A stretch of 64,000 nucleotides of DNA, from the NCBI RefSeq assembly GCF_002119805.1, contig NZ_CP021059.1, forward strand, positions 2,046,001-2,110,000, given 5' to 3'. Shown here piece after piece: positions 43,165 to 52,225 of this stretch (within the stretch, counting starts at the first letter, position 1; each line of letters opens with the position of its first letter). The position numbers and the translations under genes are program-made. Origin of the DNA: Macrococcoides canis (GTDB lineage: Bacteria > Bacillota > Bacilli > Staphylococcales > Staphylococcaceae). The notes beneath the pieces are model-generated. The model was given only the letters and a program-made list of their open reading frames with translations, did no database searches and was not told the origin of the DNA.

Positions 43165-43671
43165 TCATCCTAATTTCTGTACTTCATTCAATCCATTCCA
43201 GTTCATCGCTTTAACTTCAATCACTGTCAAAAAGATATCGCGTGCTTTCTTATAAGCTGAAAAGTCAAAAGGATATACTTTTGCAAGTTCCCATTTGAAT
43301 GCACTGTAACGATCTCTCTCGCTTGCAAACGTACAGAAATAATCTCTCAGCTTAATACGCTTTAATAGCTCCTCATCCGCTTCACTATACACAAAAAGAT
43401 GAAATTCGTGATGATGTGTAGCGTATACTTTGTAATGCGCTTCTTCGCTGATAAAACGATAGCCAAGTTCAGCTAAATCCTGTGCTTCGATTTCATGCTT
43501 TGACTCTACTGCGATATCTATCGTCGCACGTGCATCCATACCTGGCACGGCAGTAGAACCGATATGATGTATCGCGCTTATGCCTTGTAATTTCTGCAGT
43601 ATTCTCTTTTTTTCACCGATATATAGATGCTGCCAAATACTATCGTAAGGGACTATCATCACTTGTCTCAT
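43165..43671 (-). CDS. GrpB-family (UPF0157) protein
   Basis: A 168-residue protein of the GrpB family with a nucleotidyltransferase-like fold. IHHIGSTAVPGMDARATIDIAV holds the conserved GSTAVPG and the D-x-D pair, followed by HHEFHLFVY and LRDYF. Function is not established. The stop lies just beyond the SAM-operon promoter on the same strand. Two starts are possible (43671 or an ATG four codons in). Confidence 0.82.
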   Translation of the reverse strand: MRQVMIVPYDSIWQHLYIGEKKRILQKLQGISAIHHIGSTAVPGMDARATIDIAVESKHEIEAQDLAELGYRFISEEAHYKVYATHHHEFHLFVYSEADEELLKRIKLRDYFCTFASERDRYSAFKWELAKVYPFDFSAYKKARDIFLTVIEVKAMNWNGLNEVQKLG

Positions 43672-43745
43672 CTCTTCACCCAGCTCTCTTTAAGTGTATT
43701 TTAAATTATTATACTTCTTTGCGCACAATTTCACAAACTATTATA

Positions 43746-43782
43746 TTGAGTGTATACGGAATTCATGCTATTATTAATTCCG
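43746..43782 (+). promoter_or_regulatory. Promoter with CymR-like inverted repeat before yrrT-mccA
   Basis: TTGAGT (43746-43751), 17-base spacer, TATTAT (43769-43774). A perfect inverted repeat CGGAATT (43757-43763) / AATTCCG (43776-43782) lies across the spacer and the start point. GGAATT is the core of the CymR cysteine-repressor motif, and CymR controls mccAB genes in Bacillus and Staphylococcus. Confidence 0.72.
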
Positions 43783-43820
43783 AGTTATCTGATATGAATA
43801 ATAAAAATAGGGGTGTATTT

Positions 43821-45341
43821 ATGAGTTTACCTTTTATGGATATATTTAAAGAATGGGCATCAGAATATGATGATGCTGTAACAGGTCAAAATCCAGAATA
43901 CAAAGATGTATTCTCCAACTACGACTTTATGATAGAAGAAGCAACAAAACATGCTGGCAAACGTGTAACAGAGTTTGGACCTGGTACAGGCAATCTAACA
44001 AACATGCTGTTAAAGCGCGGCTTAGATGTACAAGCTGTAGAGCCAAGTGTTGATATGGCAAAGTTAGGAGAAGCGAAGACTGGCATCACTTTTGAACGTG
44101 GAGATTTCCTGAACTTTAATGCGAGAGAAACAGACACCTTCATTTCTTCCTTTGCTTTTCATCATCTTACAGATAAAGAAAAGCGAGATGCCATCGCACA
44201 ATATAAACCTTTACTTTCTGAAGATGGAAATATCATTATACTCGACACAATGTTCAATTCCTTAGATGAAAAAGAACAAATTAAATCACATTACAATGCA
44301 TTAGGCTATCATAATCTTGTAGAAGATCTGGACCGAGAATATTATCCATTAAAGGAGACGATGGAAGGCATTGCGAACGACTTAGGATTCGATTATCATT
44401 CCACACAGCTGAATCGTTTCGCTCACCTTCAAATTTTAACTAAAAAAAAAGTAAAAACTCCTGCTGACCTAATCGGTAATACACCACTTGTGGAACTTAA
44501 GCATTTTCCTTTGAATAAAGGAAACCGTTTATTCGCAAAACTTGAGTTCTATAATTTGGGTGGCTCTGTCAAAGACCGACTGGGCGTCAATATTTTAGAA
44601 CAGGCATTACATCGCGGCGATATTCAAAACGGTACAGTCGTTGAAGCTACAGCTGGAAATACAGGTATCGGCCTCGCGCTCATCTGTCAACAGCATGGAT
44701 TAAAACTACGCGTCTATGTACCTGAGAAATTCAGCATCGAAAAACAAAGCATCATGCGTGCATTAGGTGCTGAAATCGTAAACACACCTACAGAAAAAGG
44801 AATGCTCTTTGCACGAGAAGAAGCGCTCAAGTTCGCTCAAGAAACCGGCGCATTCTATACGAATCAATTTGAGTCAGAAGATAATCCTTCAAGTTACGAT
44901 AAACTTGCAGACGAAATAAAAAGAGACGCTGGGAAGGTCGATGCAATCGTTGCCGGTGCAGGCAGCGGCGGCACATTTACAGGTCTTGCAAAGCACTTTA
45001 AAGAAAGTTATCGTGTTATCGTAGAGCCTGAAGGTTCAATATTAAATGGCGGAGAATCTGGAAGTCACCGTACAGAAGGTATCGGCGTTGAGAAATGGCC
45101 CGTGTTCTTACATAAAGAGTTAATCGATGCCGTTGAAACAATTTCTGATATCGATGCATTTACACGTGTCTCAGAACTTGCTCAAAAAGAAGGACTCCTT
45201 GTTGGTTCTTCAAGCGGAGCTGCTCTACATGCTGCACTTAAAATACAAGAAAATATGACTAACAGTAATATCGTCGTAATTTTTCCTGATGCAGCCGAAC
45301 GTTACTTGTCACAACAAATATTCAATATTAAAGGAGAATAA
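43821..45341 (+). CDS. mccA: Fused YrrT-type methyltransferase and MccA cystathionine beta-synthase
   Basis: Single 506-codon frame. Residues 1-207 match the SAM-dependent methyltransferase YrrT (FKEWASEYDDAVTG, TEFGPGTGNLTNMLL, SSFAFHHLTDKEKRDAI). Residues about 214-506 are a PLP enzyme of the cysteine synthase fold (DLIGNTPLVELKHF, PLP Lys251 in LGGSVKDRLG, TAGNTGIGLA, GAGSGGTFTGLA, SSGAALHA), matching O-acetylserine-dependent cystathionine beta-synthase. In Bacillus these are separate genes. The junction is nine A (44442-44450); no start codon or ribosome binding site for a free MccA is visible there. The start has GGGGTG upstream; an ATG 34 codons earlier has none. Confidence 0.85.
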   Translation: MSLPFMDIFKEWASEYDDAVTGQNPEYKDVFSNYDFMIEEATKHAGKRVTEFGPGTGNLTNMLLKRGLDVQAVEPSVDMAKLGEAKTGITFERGDFLNFNARETDTFISSFAFHHLTDKEKRDAIAQYKPLLSEDGNIIILDTMFNSLDEKEQIKSHYNALGYHNLVEDLDREYYPLKETMEGIANDLGFDYHSTQLNRFAHLQILTKKKVKTPADLIGNTPLVELKHFPLNKGNRLFAKLEFYNLGGSVKDRLGVNILEQALHRGDIQNGTVVEATAGNTGIGLALICQQHGLKLRVYVPEKFSIEKQSIMRALGAEIVNTPTEKGMLFAREEALKFAQETGAFYTNQFESEDNPSSYDKLADEIKRDAGKVDAIVAGAGSGGTFTGLAKHFKESYRVIVEPEGSILNGGESGSHRTEGIGVEKWPVFLHKELIDAVETISDIDAFTRVSELAQKEGLLVGSSSGAALHAALKIQENMTNSNIVVIFPDAAERYLSQQIFNIKGE

Positions 45342-45344
45342 ATT

Positions 45345-46490
45345 ATGCAAAAGAAAACAATGATGATTCATGGTGGAAACACTATAGATGAATATACTGG
45401 AGCGGTAAATCCTCCTATTTATCAAACAAGCACATACAAACAAGATGGTATCGGGAATATGCGTCAAGGCTACGAATACTCTCGTTCAGCAAATCCAACA
45501 CGTACAGCATTAGAATCATTAATCAGAGACTTGGAATCTGGGGATGCTGGTTTTGCATTCGGATCAGGTATGGCTGCAGTATCTTCTGTAATCATGTTAC
45601 TGAACGCTGGTGATCATATCGTTGTTGGTAGCGATGTCTATGGCGGCACTTATCGTGTGTTCACAAAAGTCTTCGAACGCATCGGTATCAAATCAACATT
45701 CGTAGATACAACGGATATTGAAGCGGTTGAAGCGGCTATCACTGAGAATACTAAGATGCTTTATATCGAAACACCTACAAACCCATTACTTAATGTAACA
45801 GATATTCGTAAGATGGTTGAAATCTCTAAAGCTCATAATTTAATTTCTGTTGTAGACAATACATTTATGACACCTTATTTCCAGAATCCACTTGAACTTG
45901 GTGCAGACATCGTGCTCCATTCAGCAACGAAATACATCGGCGGTCACAGTGATGTTGTAGCAGGTCTTGTAGTCACACGTACACCTGAGCTTTCTGAAGC
46001 AGTTGGTTTTATCCAGAACTCAGTAGGTGGTGTCCTTGGACCACAAGATAGCTTCTTACTTGTACGCGGTATCAAAACACTAGCCATCCGTATGGAACAA
46101 ACAGAGCAGTCAACTTTAAAAATTATCGACTTCCTTCAAAAACAAAGTGTTGTAACAAACATCTTCCACCCTGCACTACTCGGTGAAGCAGATAAGAAAA
46201 TACACGAATCACAAAGTACAGGTTATGGCGGAATGATATCATTTGATGTCGGATCTAAAGAAAATGCTGAAAACTTAGTGAAAGCAACAAAATATTTCAC
46301 TCTAGCAGAATCATTAGGCGCAGTAGAAAGTTTAATTTCTGTACCTAGCCAGATGACTCACGCATCAATCCCTAGAGAACGCCGTCTAGAACTTGGAATT
46401 ACTGACGGTTTAGTTAGAATCTCTGTGGGTATTGAAGATAGTGAAGACTTAATCGCAGACTTAGAACAAGCATTTAAACAATTAAACTAG
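45345..46490 (+). CDS. mccB: Cystathionine gamma-lyase / homocysteine gamma-lyase
   Basis: Cleaves cystathionine to cysteine, ammonia and 2-oxobutyrate, completing reverse transsulfuration. The 381-residue PLP enzyme of the Cys/Met metabolism family has [15 protein letters not shown], the PLP Lys in [20 protein letters not shown], and GGMISFDVG. It starts three bases after the mccA stop, with AAAGGAG upstream, so it is the next gene of the same operon. Confidence 0.93.
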   Translation: MQKKTMMIHGGNTIDEYTGAVNPPIYQTSTYKQDGIGNMRQGYEYSRSANPTRTALESLIRDLESGDAGFAFGSGMAAVSSVIMLLNAGDHIVVGSDVYGGTYRVFTKVFERIGIKSTFVDTTDIEAVEAAITENTKMLYIETPTNPLLNVTDIRKMVEISKAHNLISVVDNTFMTPYFQNPLELGADIVLHSATKYIGGHSDVVAGLVVTRTPELSEAVGFIQNSVGGVLGPQDSFLLVRGIKTLAIRMEQTEQSTLKIIDFLQKQSVVTNIFHPALLGEADKKIHESQSTGYGGMISFDVGSKENAENLVKATKYFTLAESLGAVESLISVPSQMTHASIPRERRLELGITDGLVRISVGIEDSEDLIADLEQAFKQLN

Positions 46491-46501
46491 GAGTGACTTT
46501 T

Positions 46502-46987
46502 ATGACTAAAAAAATGAACGTCGAAAGCTTTAACTTAGACCACACAATCGTCGATGCACCATTCGTGCGATTAGCTGGTATCAAAGAAGGCATCAAAGGT
46601 GATGTAATCCATAAATATGATATTCGCTTCAAACAACCGAATAAAGAACATATGGAGATGCCTGCACTACATTCATTAGAACATTTAATGGCTGAAAACA
46701 TCCGTAATCATACAGATAAAGTCGTAGATATTTCACCGATGGGCTGTCAGACTGGTTTCTATGTTTCACTTATCAATCATGACGACTACGAAGACGTGTT
46801 ATCAATTTTAGAAAAAACTTTAAATGATGTATTAGCGGCTGAGGAAGTCCCTGCTTGTAACGAAGTACAATGCGGATGGGCAGCAAGTCATTCATTAGAA
46901 GGCGCAAAAGAAATTGCCCAGGAAATGCTTTCGAAAAAAGATAGCTGGAATGTTATTTACCAACCTGGAAAAGAACCACAAGCTTAA
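46502..46987 (+). CDS. luxS: S-ribosylhomocysteine lyase
   Basis: Cleaves S-ribosylhomocysteine to homocysteine and the AI-2 precursor. The 161-residue protein has the metal ligands His57 and His61 in [18 protein letters not shown] with the catalytic Cys, and a third ligand Cys in [21 protein letters not shown] overlaps the mccB stop and is eight bases from the ATG at 46502; a GTG three codons earlier lies on the ribosome binding site. It supplies homocysteine to the two preceding genes. Confidence 0.97.
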   Translation: MTKKMNVESFNLDHTIVDAPFVRLAGIKEGIKGDVIHKYDIRFKQPNKEHMEMPALHSLEHLMAENIRNHTDKVVDISPMGCQTGFYVSLINHDDYEDVLSILEKTLNDVLAAEEVPACNEVQCGWAASHSLEGAKEIAQEMLSKKDSWNVIYQPGKEPQA

Positions 46988-47048
46988 TTCGTAAATAGTA
47001 TTGAATAATGACTCACACGAACAAGCGTGTAGGCATTTCTATAAATCA

Positions 47049-47081
47049 AAGAAGCGCCGAATTCAAAATTCGACGCTTCTT
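47049..47081. terminator. Bidirectional terminator after luxS
   Basis: AAGAAGCG/CGCTTCTT arms with an inner CGAATT/AATTCG stem, one bulge each side, ending in TTTTT. Confidence 0.9.
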
Positions 47082-47082
47082 T

Positions 47083-47649
47083 TTAAAATCTTATTAAATG
47101 TGTAGCTGCATATACATCATCATATTCATTCAATACTTTTAGCTGCTCATCTACAATATCCAAATGATATGGACCTGTCGATTCATTAATCTTTTCTATC
47201 TTATCAAGCGAAACATCATCGTGTTTCTTAAAATTAAATGTTACACTATAGTCTGCTTTTTCTCCTGTTCCATAAACAAGTTCGCCTAAAACTTTCTCAG
47301 TTCCATTACCTTCGAATAAAGGCTTCAGCTCATTCGGTAGTGTAAATCTAAAACGATAATGCGGAGTATTATGCATCAAATAATTATATAATATTCGATC
47401 AATTTTATAATCTAATCTAAATGAAATACCATGCTCATTATGCGTAGCTACTAAGTTCTTGATCATAAAATGAGGCATCATAAACTCTTTACCAACGACA
47501 TCTGCTGGTACTGGTTCAGGTTTTACCAACTCAACATTCTTACTTTTTTTCTTTTCCATAGCATCACCTTGATTCTTAGTTAAAAAATAATAGAGCGCAC
47601 CGCTTGCTGCAACAAAGATGACAGCACCAATTGTTTGTTTACATTTCAT
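47083..47649 (-). CDS. Membrane-anchored protein of unknown function
   Basis: A 188-residue protein with one N-terminal hydrophobic anchor (TIGAVIFVAASGALYYFL), a Lys/Glu-rich linker and a hydrophilic domain of about 130 residues. The domain is rich in beta-type stretches (ISFRLDYKIDRILYNYL, YRFRFTLPNELK, DYSVTFNFKK). It is probably exported or surface-tethered. I recognise no family. AAAGGAG precedes the ATG. It is convergent with luxS and divergent from the next small gene. Confidence 0.7.
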   Translation of the reverse strand: MKCKQTIGAVIFVAASGALYYFLTKNQGDAMEKKKSKNVELVKPEPVPADVVGKEFMMPHFMIKNLVATHNEHGISFRLDYKIDRILYNYLMHNTPHYRFRFTLPNELKPLFEGNGTEKVLGELVYGTGEKADYSVTFNFKKHDDVSLDKIEKINESTGPYHLDIVDEQLKVLNEYDDVYAATHLIRF

Positions 47650-47808
47650 ATGTACTAGCTCCTTTATGCTTTTTTATCCTTATACCCCTTATCACTTAAG
47701 TAATGCATAAATGTAAAACTTTATATCTGAACATTAATATTATTTTACGTTAAATTAATATTCTATCAATAAATAACGGGTATTATGGTCATAATTGGAG
47801 ATGATAAT

Positions 47809-48087
47809 ATGTTTACAGAGAAAGAACGTATAAATTTAATACTGTCATATGGACTTGAGGATGCAATTGAATTCTATAATAAATATAACGATCATGCTCA
47901 TAAGCATTTAATTGAATATAAAAACTTCAACAAACAACTTAAACAAAAATACCAACTTCCAGAAAAGCTATCTCTGGCAATCAGTTATATTGAATTATGT
48001 TATCGTAATCATCTGCCTAATTACGAAGAAATATTAGATTTCTTCCATACATTACGCGCAATTGAACGTCAAGTTGCTCAATTATAA
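47809..48087 (+). CDS. Small helical protein of unknown function
   Basis: A 92-residue soluble, largely helical protein (MFTEKERINLILSYGLEDAI, HLPNYEEILDFFHTLRAIER). GGAG eight bases upstream selects the ATG at 47809 over one eight codons earlier. No family is recognised. It has a perfect terminator and is the last gene before the surface adhesin, with which it converges. Confidence 0.65.
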   Translation: MFTEKERINLILSYGLEDAIEFYNKYNDHAHKHLIEYKNFNKQLKQKYQLPEKLSLAISYIELCYRNHLPNYEEILDFFHTLRAIERQVAQL

Positions 48088-48120
48088 AAGGAGTAGATAT
48101 CCGAGATATCTACTCCTTTT
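48086..48120. terminator. Bidirectional terminator between small gene and adhesin gene
   Basis: Perfect 16-bp stem AAAAGGAGTAGATATC with loop CGA and its complement ending TTTT. Confidence 0.95.
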
Positions 48121-48126
48121 CATCTT

Positions 48127-51100
48127 TTATTTTCTTCTGCCGAAAAGTAACGCTAATCCTGCAAGTAATGTCAATACTCCTGCTGTGGCTACTAATCCAT
48201 TATTCGTTTCACCTGTGTCTGGTAATCCAATATTACCAGATGGTTGACCTGTACCTTTATCTTGTTTTAACCCTACAGAGCTATCAGGCATATAAGCTGG
48301 TTTATCTTTTGGCTGTGTATTATGTGGTGGTGTTATCGGTGTTTCTATGATACCTTCAATTGGTTTTTCAGGTGTATAGAATCCTGAATCTAATGTGAAG
48401 TCATCTTTATCCTTCACCGTTACCCATGTTGATGTACCGTTCGAGTCATTACCTTGGTTTCCTTTACCAACCTCAGTTGGCGTGAAACCTTTAGGCGTTT
48501 CGAATACGATTTCGTATTTACCGTTCGGCACATCCTTAAAGATATACTTGCCATTTTCATCTGTCGTCGTTGTTCGGATAACATTACCATTCTCATCTTT
48601 CAATGTTACCTTCACTCCTGGAATTCCAGGTTCGTTGCTGTCCTGTACTCCATCTTTATCTTTATCATGCCATACATAATCTCCGATATCCGGAAGGTCT
48701 TTGCCTGGCTCATTTGGAGTTATAGTATCTGATTCCTTCACAATTCCGAAGTCTACTGTCATGTTGTCTGCATCTTTAATCTCTGCTGACGTCTTCTGTG
48801 AGTTCGAGTTACCATCTACATTATCTTCGTCACTTGTTACTGGTGTACCAACATAATCTTTTGGTAGGTTTGTGAATTCTACTTCATATTTACCGTTCGG
48901 TAAGTTTTCAAAGATATAGTGACCATTCTCATCCGTTGTTGTTGTTAACTTTGTTCCATCCGGTTTCGTTAATGTCACTGTAACTCCTGGAACTGGCTTC
49001 TCGCCTGCATCCTGGATGCCGTCTTTGTCTTCGTCATACCATACGTAGTTTCCAAGATCGTATAACTTCTCTTCCTTCACAATTCCGAAGTCCACCGACA
49101 TGTTGTCTGCATCTTTAATCTCTGCGGATGTCTTCTGTGAGTTCGAGTTACCATCTACATTATCTTCGTCACTTGTTACTGGTGTACCAACATAATCTTT
49201 TGGTAGCTTTGTGAATTCTACTTCATATTTACCGTTCGGTAAGTTTTCGAAGATATAGTGACCATTCTCATCCGTTGTTGTTGTTAACTTTGTTCCATCC
49301 GGTTTCGTTAATGTCACTGTAACTCCTGGAACTGGCTTCTCGCCTGCATCCTGGATGCCGTCTTTGTCTTCGTCATACCATACGTAGTTTCCAAGATCGT
49401 ATAACTTCTCTTCCTTCACAATTCCGAAGTCCACCGTCATGTTGTCTGCATCTTTAATCTCTGCTGATGTCTTCTGTGAGTTCGAGTTACCATCTACATT
49501 ATCTTCGTCAATTGTTACTGGTGTGCCGATATAATCTTTTGGTAAGTTTGTGAATTCTACTTCATATTTACCATTCGGTAAGTTTTCGAAGATATAGTGA
49601 CCATTCTCATCCGTTGTTGTTCTATCTATTTCATTACCATCTCTATCTCTAAGAATCACTGTCACATCAGGAACTGGATTTTCATTAGAATCTTGTTGTC
49701 TATCTTTGTTATCGTCATACCATACATAGTTTCCTAAGTCATATAATTTTTCTGGTGCTTCTGTCGTTGGTGCTTCTGTCGTCGGTGCTTCTGTCGTTGG
49801 TGCTTCTGTCGTTGGTGCTTCTGTCGTCGGTGCTTCTGTCGTTGGTGCTTCTGTCGTTGGTGCTTCTGTCGTTGGTGCTTCTGTCGTTGGTGCTTCTGTC
49901 GTCGGTGCTTCTGTTGTCGGTAATTCTGTCGTCGGTAATTCTGTCGTCGGTGCTTCCGTCGTTGGTGCCTCTGTCGTTGGTATTTCTGTTGTCGGTAATT
50001 CCGTCGTTGGTATTTCTGTTGTCGGTAATTCCGTCGTTGGTATTTCTGTTGTCGGTAATTCCGTCGTTGGTGCTTCTGTCGTTGGTGCCTCTGTCGTTGG
50101 CAATTCTGTCGTCGGTAATTCTGTCGTCGGTAATTCTGTCGTCGGTAATTCTGTCGTCGGTAATTCTGTCGTCGGTAATTCTGTCGTCGGTAATTCTGTC
50201 GTCGGTAATTCTGTCGTCGGTAATTCTGTCGTCGGTAATTCTGTCGTCGGTGCTTCCGTCGTTGGTGCCTCTGTCGTTGGTATTTCTGTTGTCGGCAATT
50301 CCGTCGTTGGTATTTCTGTTGTCGGTAATTCCGTCGTTGGTGCTTCTGTCGTTGGTGCCTCTGTCGTTGGTGCTTCTGTCGTTGGTGCTTCCGTCGTTGG
50401 TAATTCTGTCGTTGGTGCTTCCGTCGTTGGTGCTTCCGTCGTTGGTAATTCTGTCGTCGGTAATTCTATCGTCGGTAATTCTGTCGTCGGTAATTCTGTC
50501 GTCGGTAATTCTGTCGTTGGTGCCTCTGTCGTTGGTAATTCTGTCGTCGGTAATTCTGTCGTCGGTGCTTCTGTCGTTGGTGCTTCCGTCGTCGGTGCTT
50601 CTGTCGTCGGTGCTTCTGTCGTTGGTGCTTCTGTTGTTGGCGCTTCCGTTGTTGGTGCCTCTGTCGTTGGTAATTCTGTCGTTGGTGCTTCTGTCGTTGG
50701 TAATTCTGTCGTCGGTAATTCTGTCGTCGGTAATTCTGTCGTCGGTAATTCTGTCGTCGGTGCTTCCGTCGTTGGTGCCTCTGTCGTTGGTATTTCTGTT
50801 GTCGGCAATTCCGTCGTTGGTGCTTCTGTCGTTGGTGCTTCCGTCGTTGGTGCTTCCGTCGTCGGCTCCTCCGTCGTTGGTGTTCCATCACCAATTCCTC
50901 CAGAAGTATTAAATTCCAAAGCATTCCCACCTGTTATCATTCCTTGATCTGAAGAGATACGGAATAATTGAGCAACTTCTGCAGTTTCACTTGTAGTAGG
51001 CGCCAGATTATCTTCCACAATTACAATAAAAGTACTTGAAGTATTACCGAAATCTATCGTAGCCGTTTCACCATTAAATGTAACTGGATAATTACCTGTA

Positions 51101-51978
51101 ACTTCCGTTGCAGTAGTATTATTTGGATCAAAATAAATACTTTCGTTCAATGTACTTCCATCAGCAATTTCAAATATCCTGATGTTAGTTGTAGCTTCAT
51201 TAATATTTGCTAAGTTACCTGGATAAGCATTTGTATTTGTAGTAATATCTAACGTTACGTTCGTTAAATCTGAATTAATCGGATTTACATATATTGTCTG
51301 AGAATAATAACCTGGATTCTCTGTATTATTCACACGAGAAACAACCTCTTCAAATACAGAAGCTGAAGTAACACCATTTACATTTTGATATGGTGCATAT
51401 TGTACATCTATATTATTGCTAGTTGTTACTCCACCAAGCGTGAATGAAAATAGCTCATCTTGGGTTTTATTTGGTACAGTCTCTCTATCAACATATAAAT
51501 TTGTATACAAGTTCATATCAATATTTTCTTTTCCATTTACGTAATCAGTAAATGTATAAGTTACTAAACCAGTATTAGGATCAAACGTCGATCGCGCGAT
51601 TACTTCACCTGTATTTGGATCCACTAAAGTCGGAAAAGCTGTAGCAGCATCTTCTGGATTTTGTTGATAATATGAAATATTGTCAGAATACGATATTGTA
51701 AAATAGTCTCCTGCACTAACAGGTCCAGTAGTACTAAATATAGACTGTAATGTTATCGCTTCACTGTTTCCATCTAAAATACCATTTCCATTTGTATCAT
51801 CTGCAGTAATGGAACTTTGTGTAGTCACTATAGAGGAATTAACATTTGTCGCTGCTTGCGCTACATTCATAAACGGATGTGTTGCCGGTAAATATGATGC
51901 TCCTAGATTTGTCATCATCAATACTGTGGTCCCAATCATCGCTTTTTTATACACTTTATTTGTTCTTTTTTCTTTCAT
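48127..51978 (-). CDS. LPXTG cell-wall anchored adhesin (MSCRAMM, Sdr-like)
   Basis: A 1283-residue surface protein. It has a signal peptide (residues 1-43, without a clear YSIRK motif) and an A region (about 45-360) containing TYTFTDYVNGKENIDMNLY, the motif of dock-lock-latch MSCRAMM adhesins. About 75 five-residue units PTTE(A/L/I) follow (about 365-744), then four SdrD-type B repeats of about 113 residues (GNYVWYDEDKDGIQD, TTTDENGHYIFENLPNGKY). The sortase signal is LPDTG, a membrane segment and GRRK. The low-complexity region separates A from B, unlike classical Sdr proteins where SD repeats follow B. It replaces nothing recognisable and looks inserted between otherwise syntenic genes. 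The ligand is unknown. Confidence 0.93.
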   Translation of the reverse strand: MKEKRTNKVYKKAMIGTTVLMMTNLGASYLPATHPFMNVAQAATNVNSSIVTTQSSITADDTNGNGILDGNSEAITLQSIFSTTGPVSAGDYFTISYSDNISYYQQNPEDAATAFPTLVDPNTGEVIARSTFDPNTGLVTYTFTDYVNGKENIDMNLYTNLYVDRETVPNKTQDELFSFTLGGVTTSNNIDVQYAPYQNVNGVTSASVFEEVVSRVNNTENPGYYSQTIYVNPINSDLTNVTLDITTNTNAYPGNLANINEATTNIRIFEIADGSTLNESIYFDPNNTTATEVTGNYPVTFNGETATIDFGNTSSTFIVIVEDNLAPTTSETAEVAQLFRISSDQGMITGGNALEFNTSGGIGDGTPTTEEPTTEAPTTEAPTTEAPTTELPTTEIPTTEAPTTEAPTTELPTTELPTTELPTTELPTTEAPTTELPTTEAPTTEAPTTEAPTTEAPTTEAPTTEAPTTEAPTTELPTTELPTTEAPTTELPTTELPTTELPTIELPTTELPTTEAPTTEAPTTELPTTEAPTTEAPTTEAPTTEAPTTELPTTEIPTTELPTTEIPTTEAPTTEAPTTELPTTELPTTELPTTELPTTELPTTELPTTELPTTELPTTELPTTELPTTEAPTTEAPTTELPTTEIPTTELPTTEIPTTELPTTEIPTTEAPTTEAPTTELPTTELPTTEAPTTEAPTTEAPTTEAPTTEAPTTEAPTTEAPTTEAPTTEAPTTEAPTTEAPEKLYDLGNYVWYDDNKDRQQDSNENPVPDVTVILRDRDGNEIDRTTTDENGHYIFENLPNGKYEVEFTNLPKDYIGTPVTIDEDNVDGNSNSQKTSAEIKDADNMTVDFGIVKEEKLYDLGNYVWYDEDKDGIQDAGEKPVPGVTVTLTKPDGTKLTTTTDENGHYIFENLPNGKYEVEFTKLPKDYVGTPVTSDEDNVDGNSNSQKTSAEIKDADNMSVDFGIVKEEKLYDLGNYVWYDEDKDGIQDAGEKPVPGVTVTLTKPDGTKLTTTTDENGHYIFENLPNGKYEVEFTNLPKDYVGTPVTSDEDNVDGNSNSQKTSAEIKDADNMTVDFGIVKESDTITPNEPGKDLPDIGDYVWHDKDKDGVQDSNEPGIPGVKVTLKDENGNVIRTTTTDENGKYIFKDVPNGKYEIVFETPKGFTPTEVGKGNQGNDSNGTSTWVTVKDKDDFTLDSGFYTPEKPIEGIIETPITPPHNTQPKDKPAYMPDSSVGLKQDKGTGQPSGNIGLPDTGETNNGLVATAGVLTLLAGLALLFGRRK
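48737..49753 (-). repeat. Three 339-bp B-domain repeats in the adhesin gene
   Basis: Units begin at about 48737, 49076 and 49415, each 336-339 bp. The first two are nearly identical at DNA level (a few substitutions), and the third differs mainly in its upstream part. Such identity suggests recent duplication or gene conversion. Confidence 0.88.
49753..50885 (-). repeat. About 75 copies of a 15-bp repeat in the adhesin gene
   Basis: On the plus strand units read GGTGCTTCTGTCGTT, GGTAATTCTGTCGTC or GGTATTTCTGTTGTC, coding PTTEA, PTTEL and PTTEI. One unit carries Ile for Thr. Blocks of several units recur, for example runs of ten L units at 50110-50250. Slippage would change length in frame. 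Confidence 0.95.
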
Positions 51979-52179
51979 TTCTATTTCTCCTTTTGAAATT
52001 CAATTAAATATCAAACAATATATTCTCAATTAAATAGTATATTAAAATTAATAAATTGTAAAATATTTATATTTTTCATATTATAAGTATATTATTTTAC
52101 TCAATATTTATATAGTATATTCAAATGAACCTCAATTTATCTCATTAATATAAATTATATCAGTATAACTTTTGCAACC

Positions 52180-52218
52180 AAAAAAGCAGAAATCTAAAAT
52201 ATAGATTTCTGCTTTTTT
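52180..52218. terminator. Terminator after deoB
   Basis: Perfect 17-bp stem AAAAAAGCAGAAATCTA with loop AAATA and its complement. The rest of 51979-52225, upstream of the adhesin gene, is over 80% A+T with no clear promoter. Confidence 0.95.
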
Positions 52219-52225
52219 ATATCTT

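Noticed and set aside
43719-43820. N-terminal extension of the yrrT-mccA frame from an upstream ATG
   Set aside because: It runs through the promoter and inverted repeat. GGGGTG and the match to YrrT place the start at 43821.
49755-50912. Long plus-strand open frame (385 residues of VLLSLV-type repeats) opposite the adhesin gene
   Set aside because: It is the antisense of the 15-bp repeat, which has no stop codon in several frames. It has no ribosome binding site and no natural protein composition.
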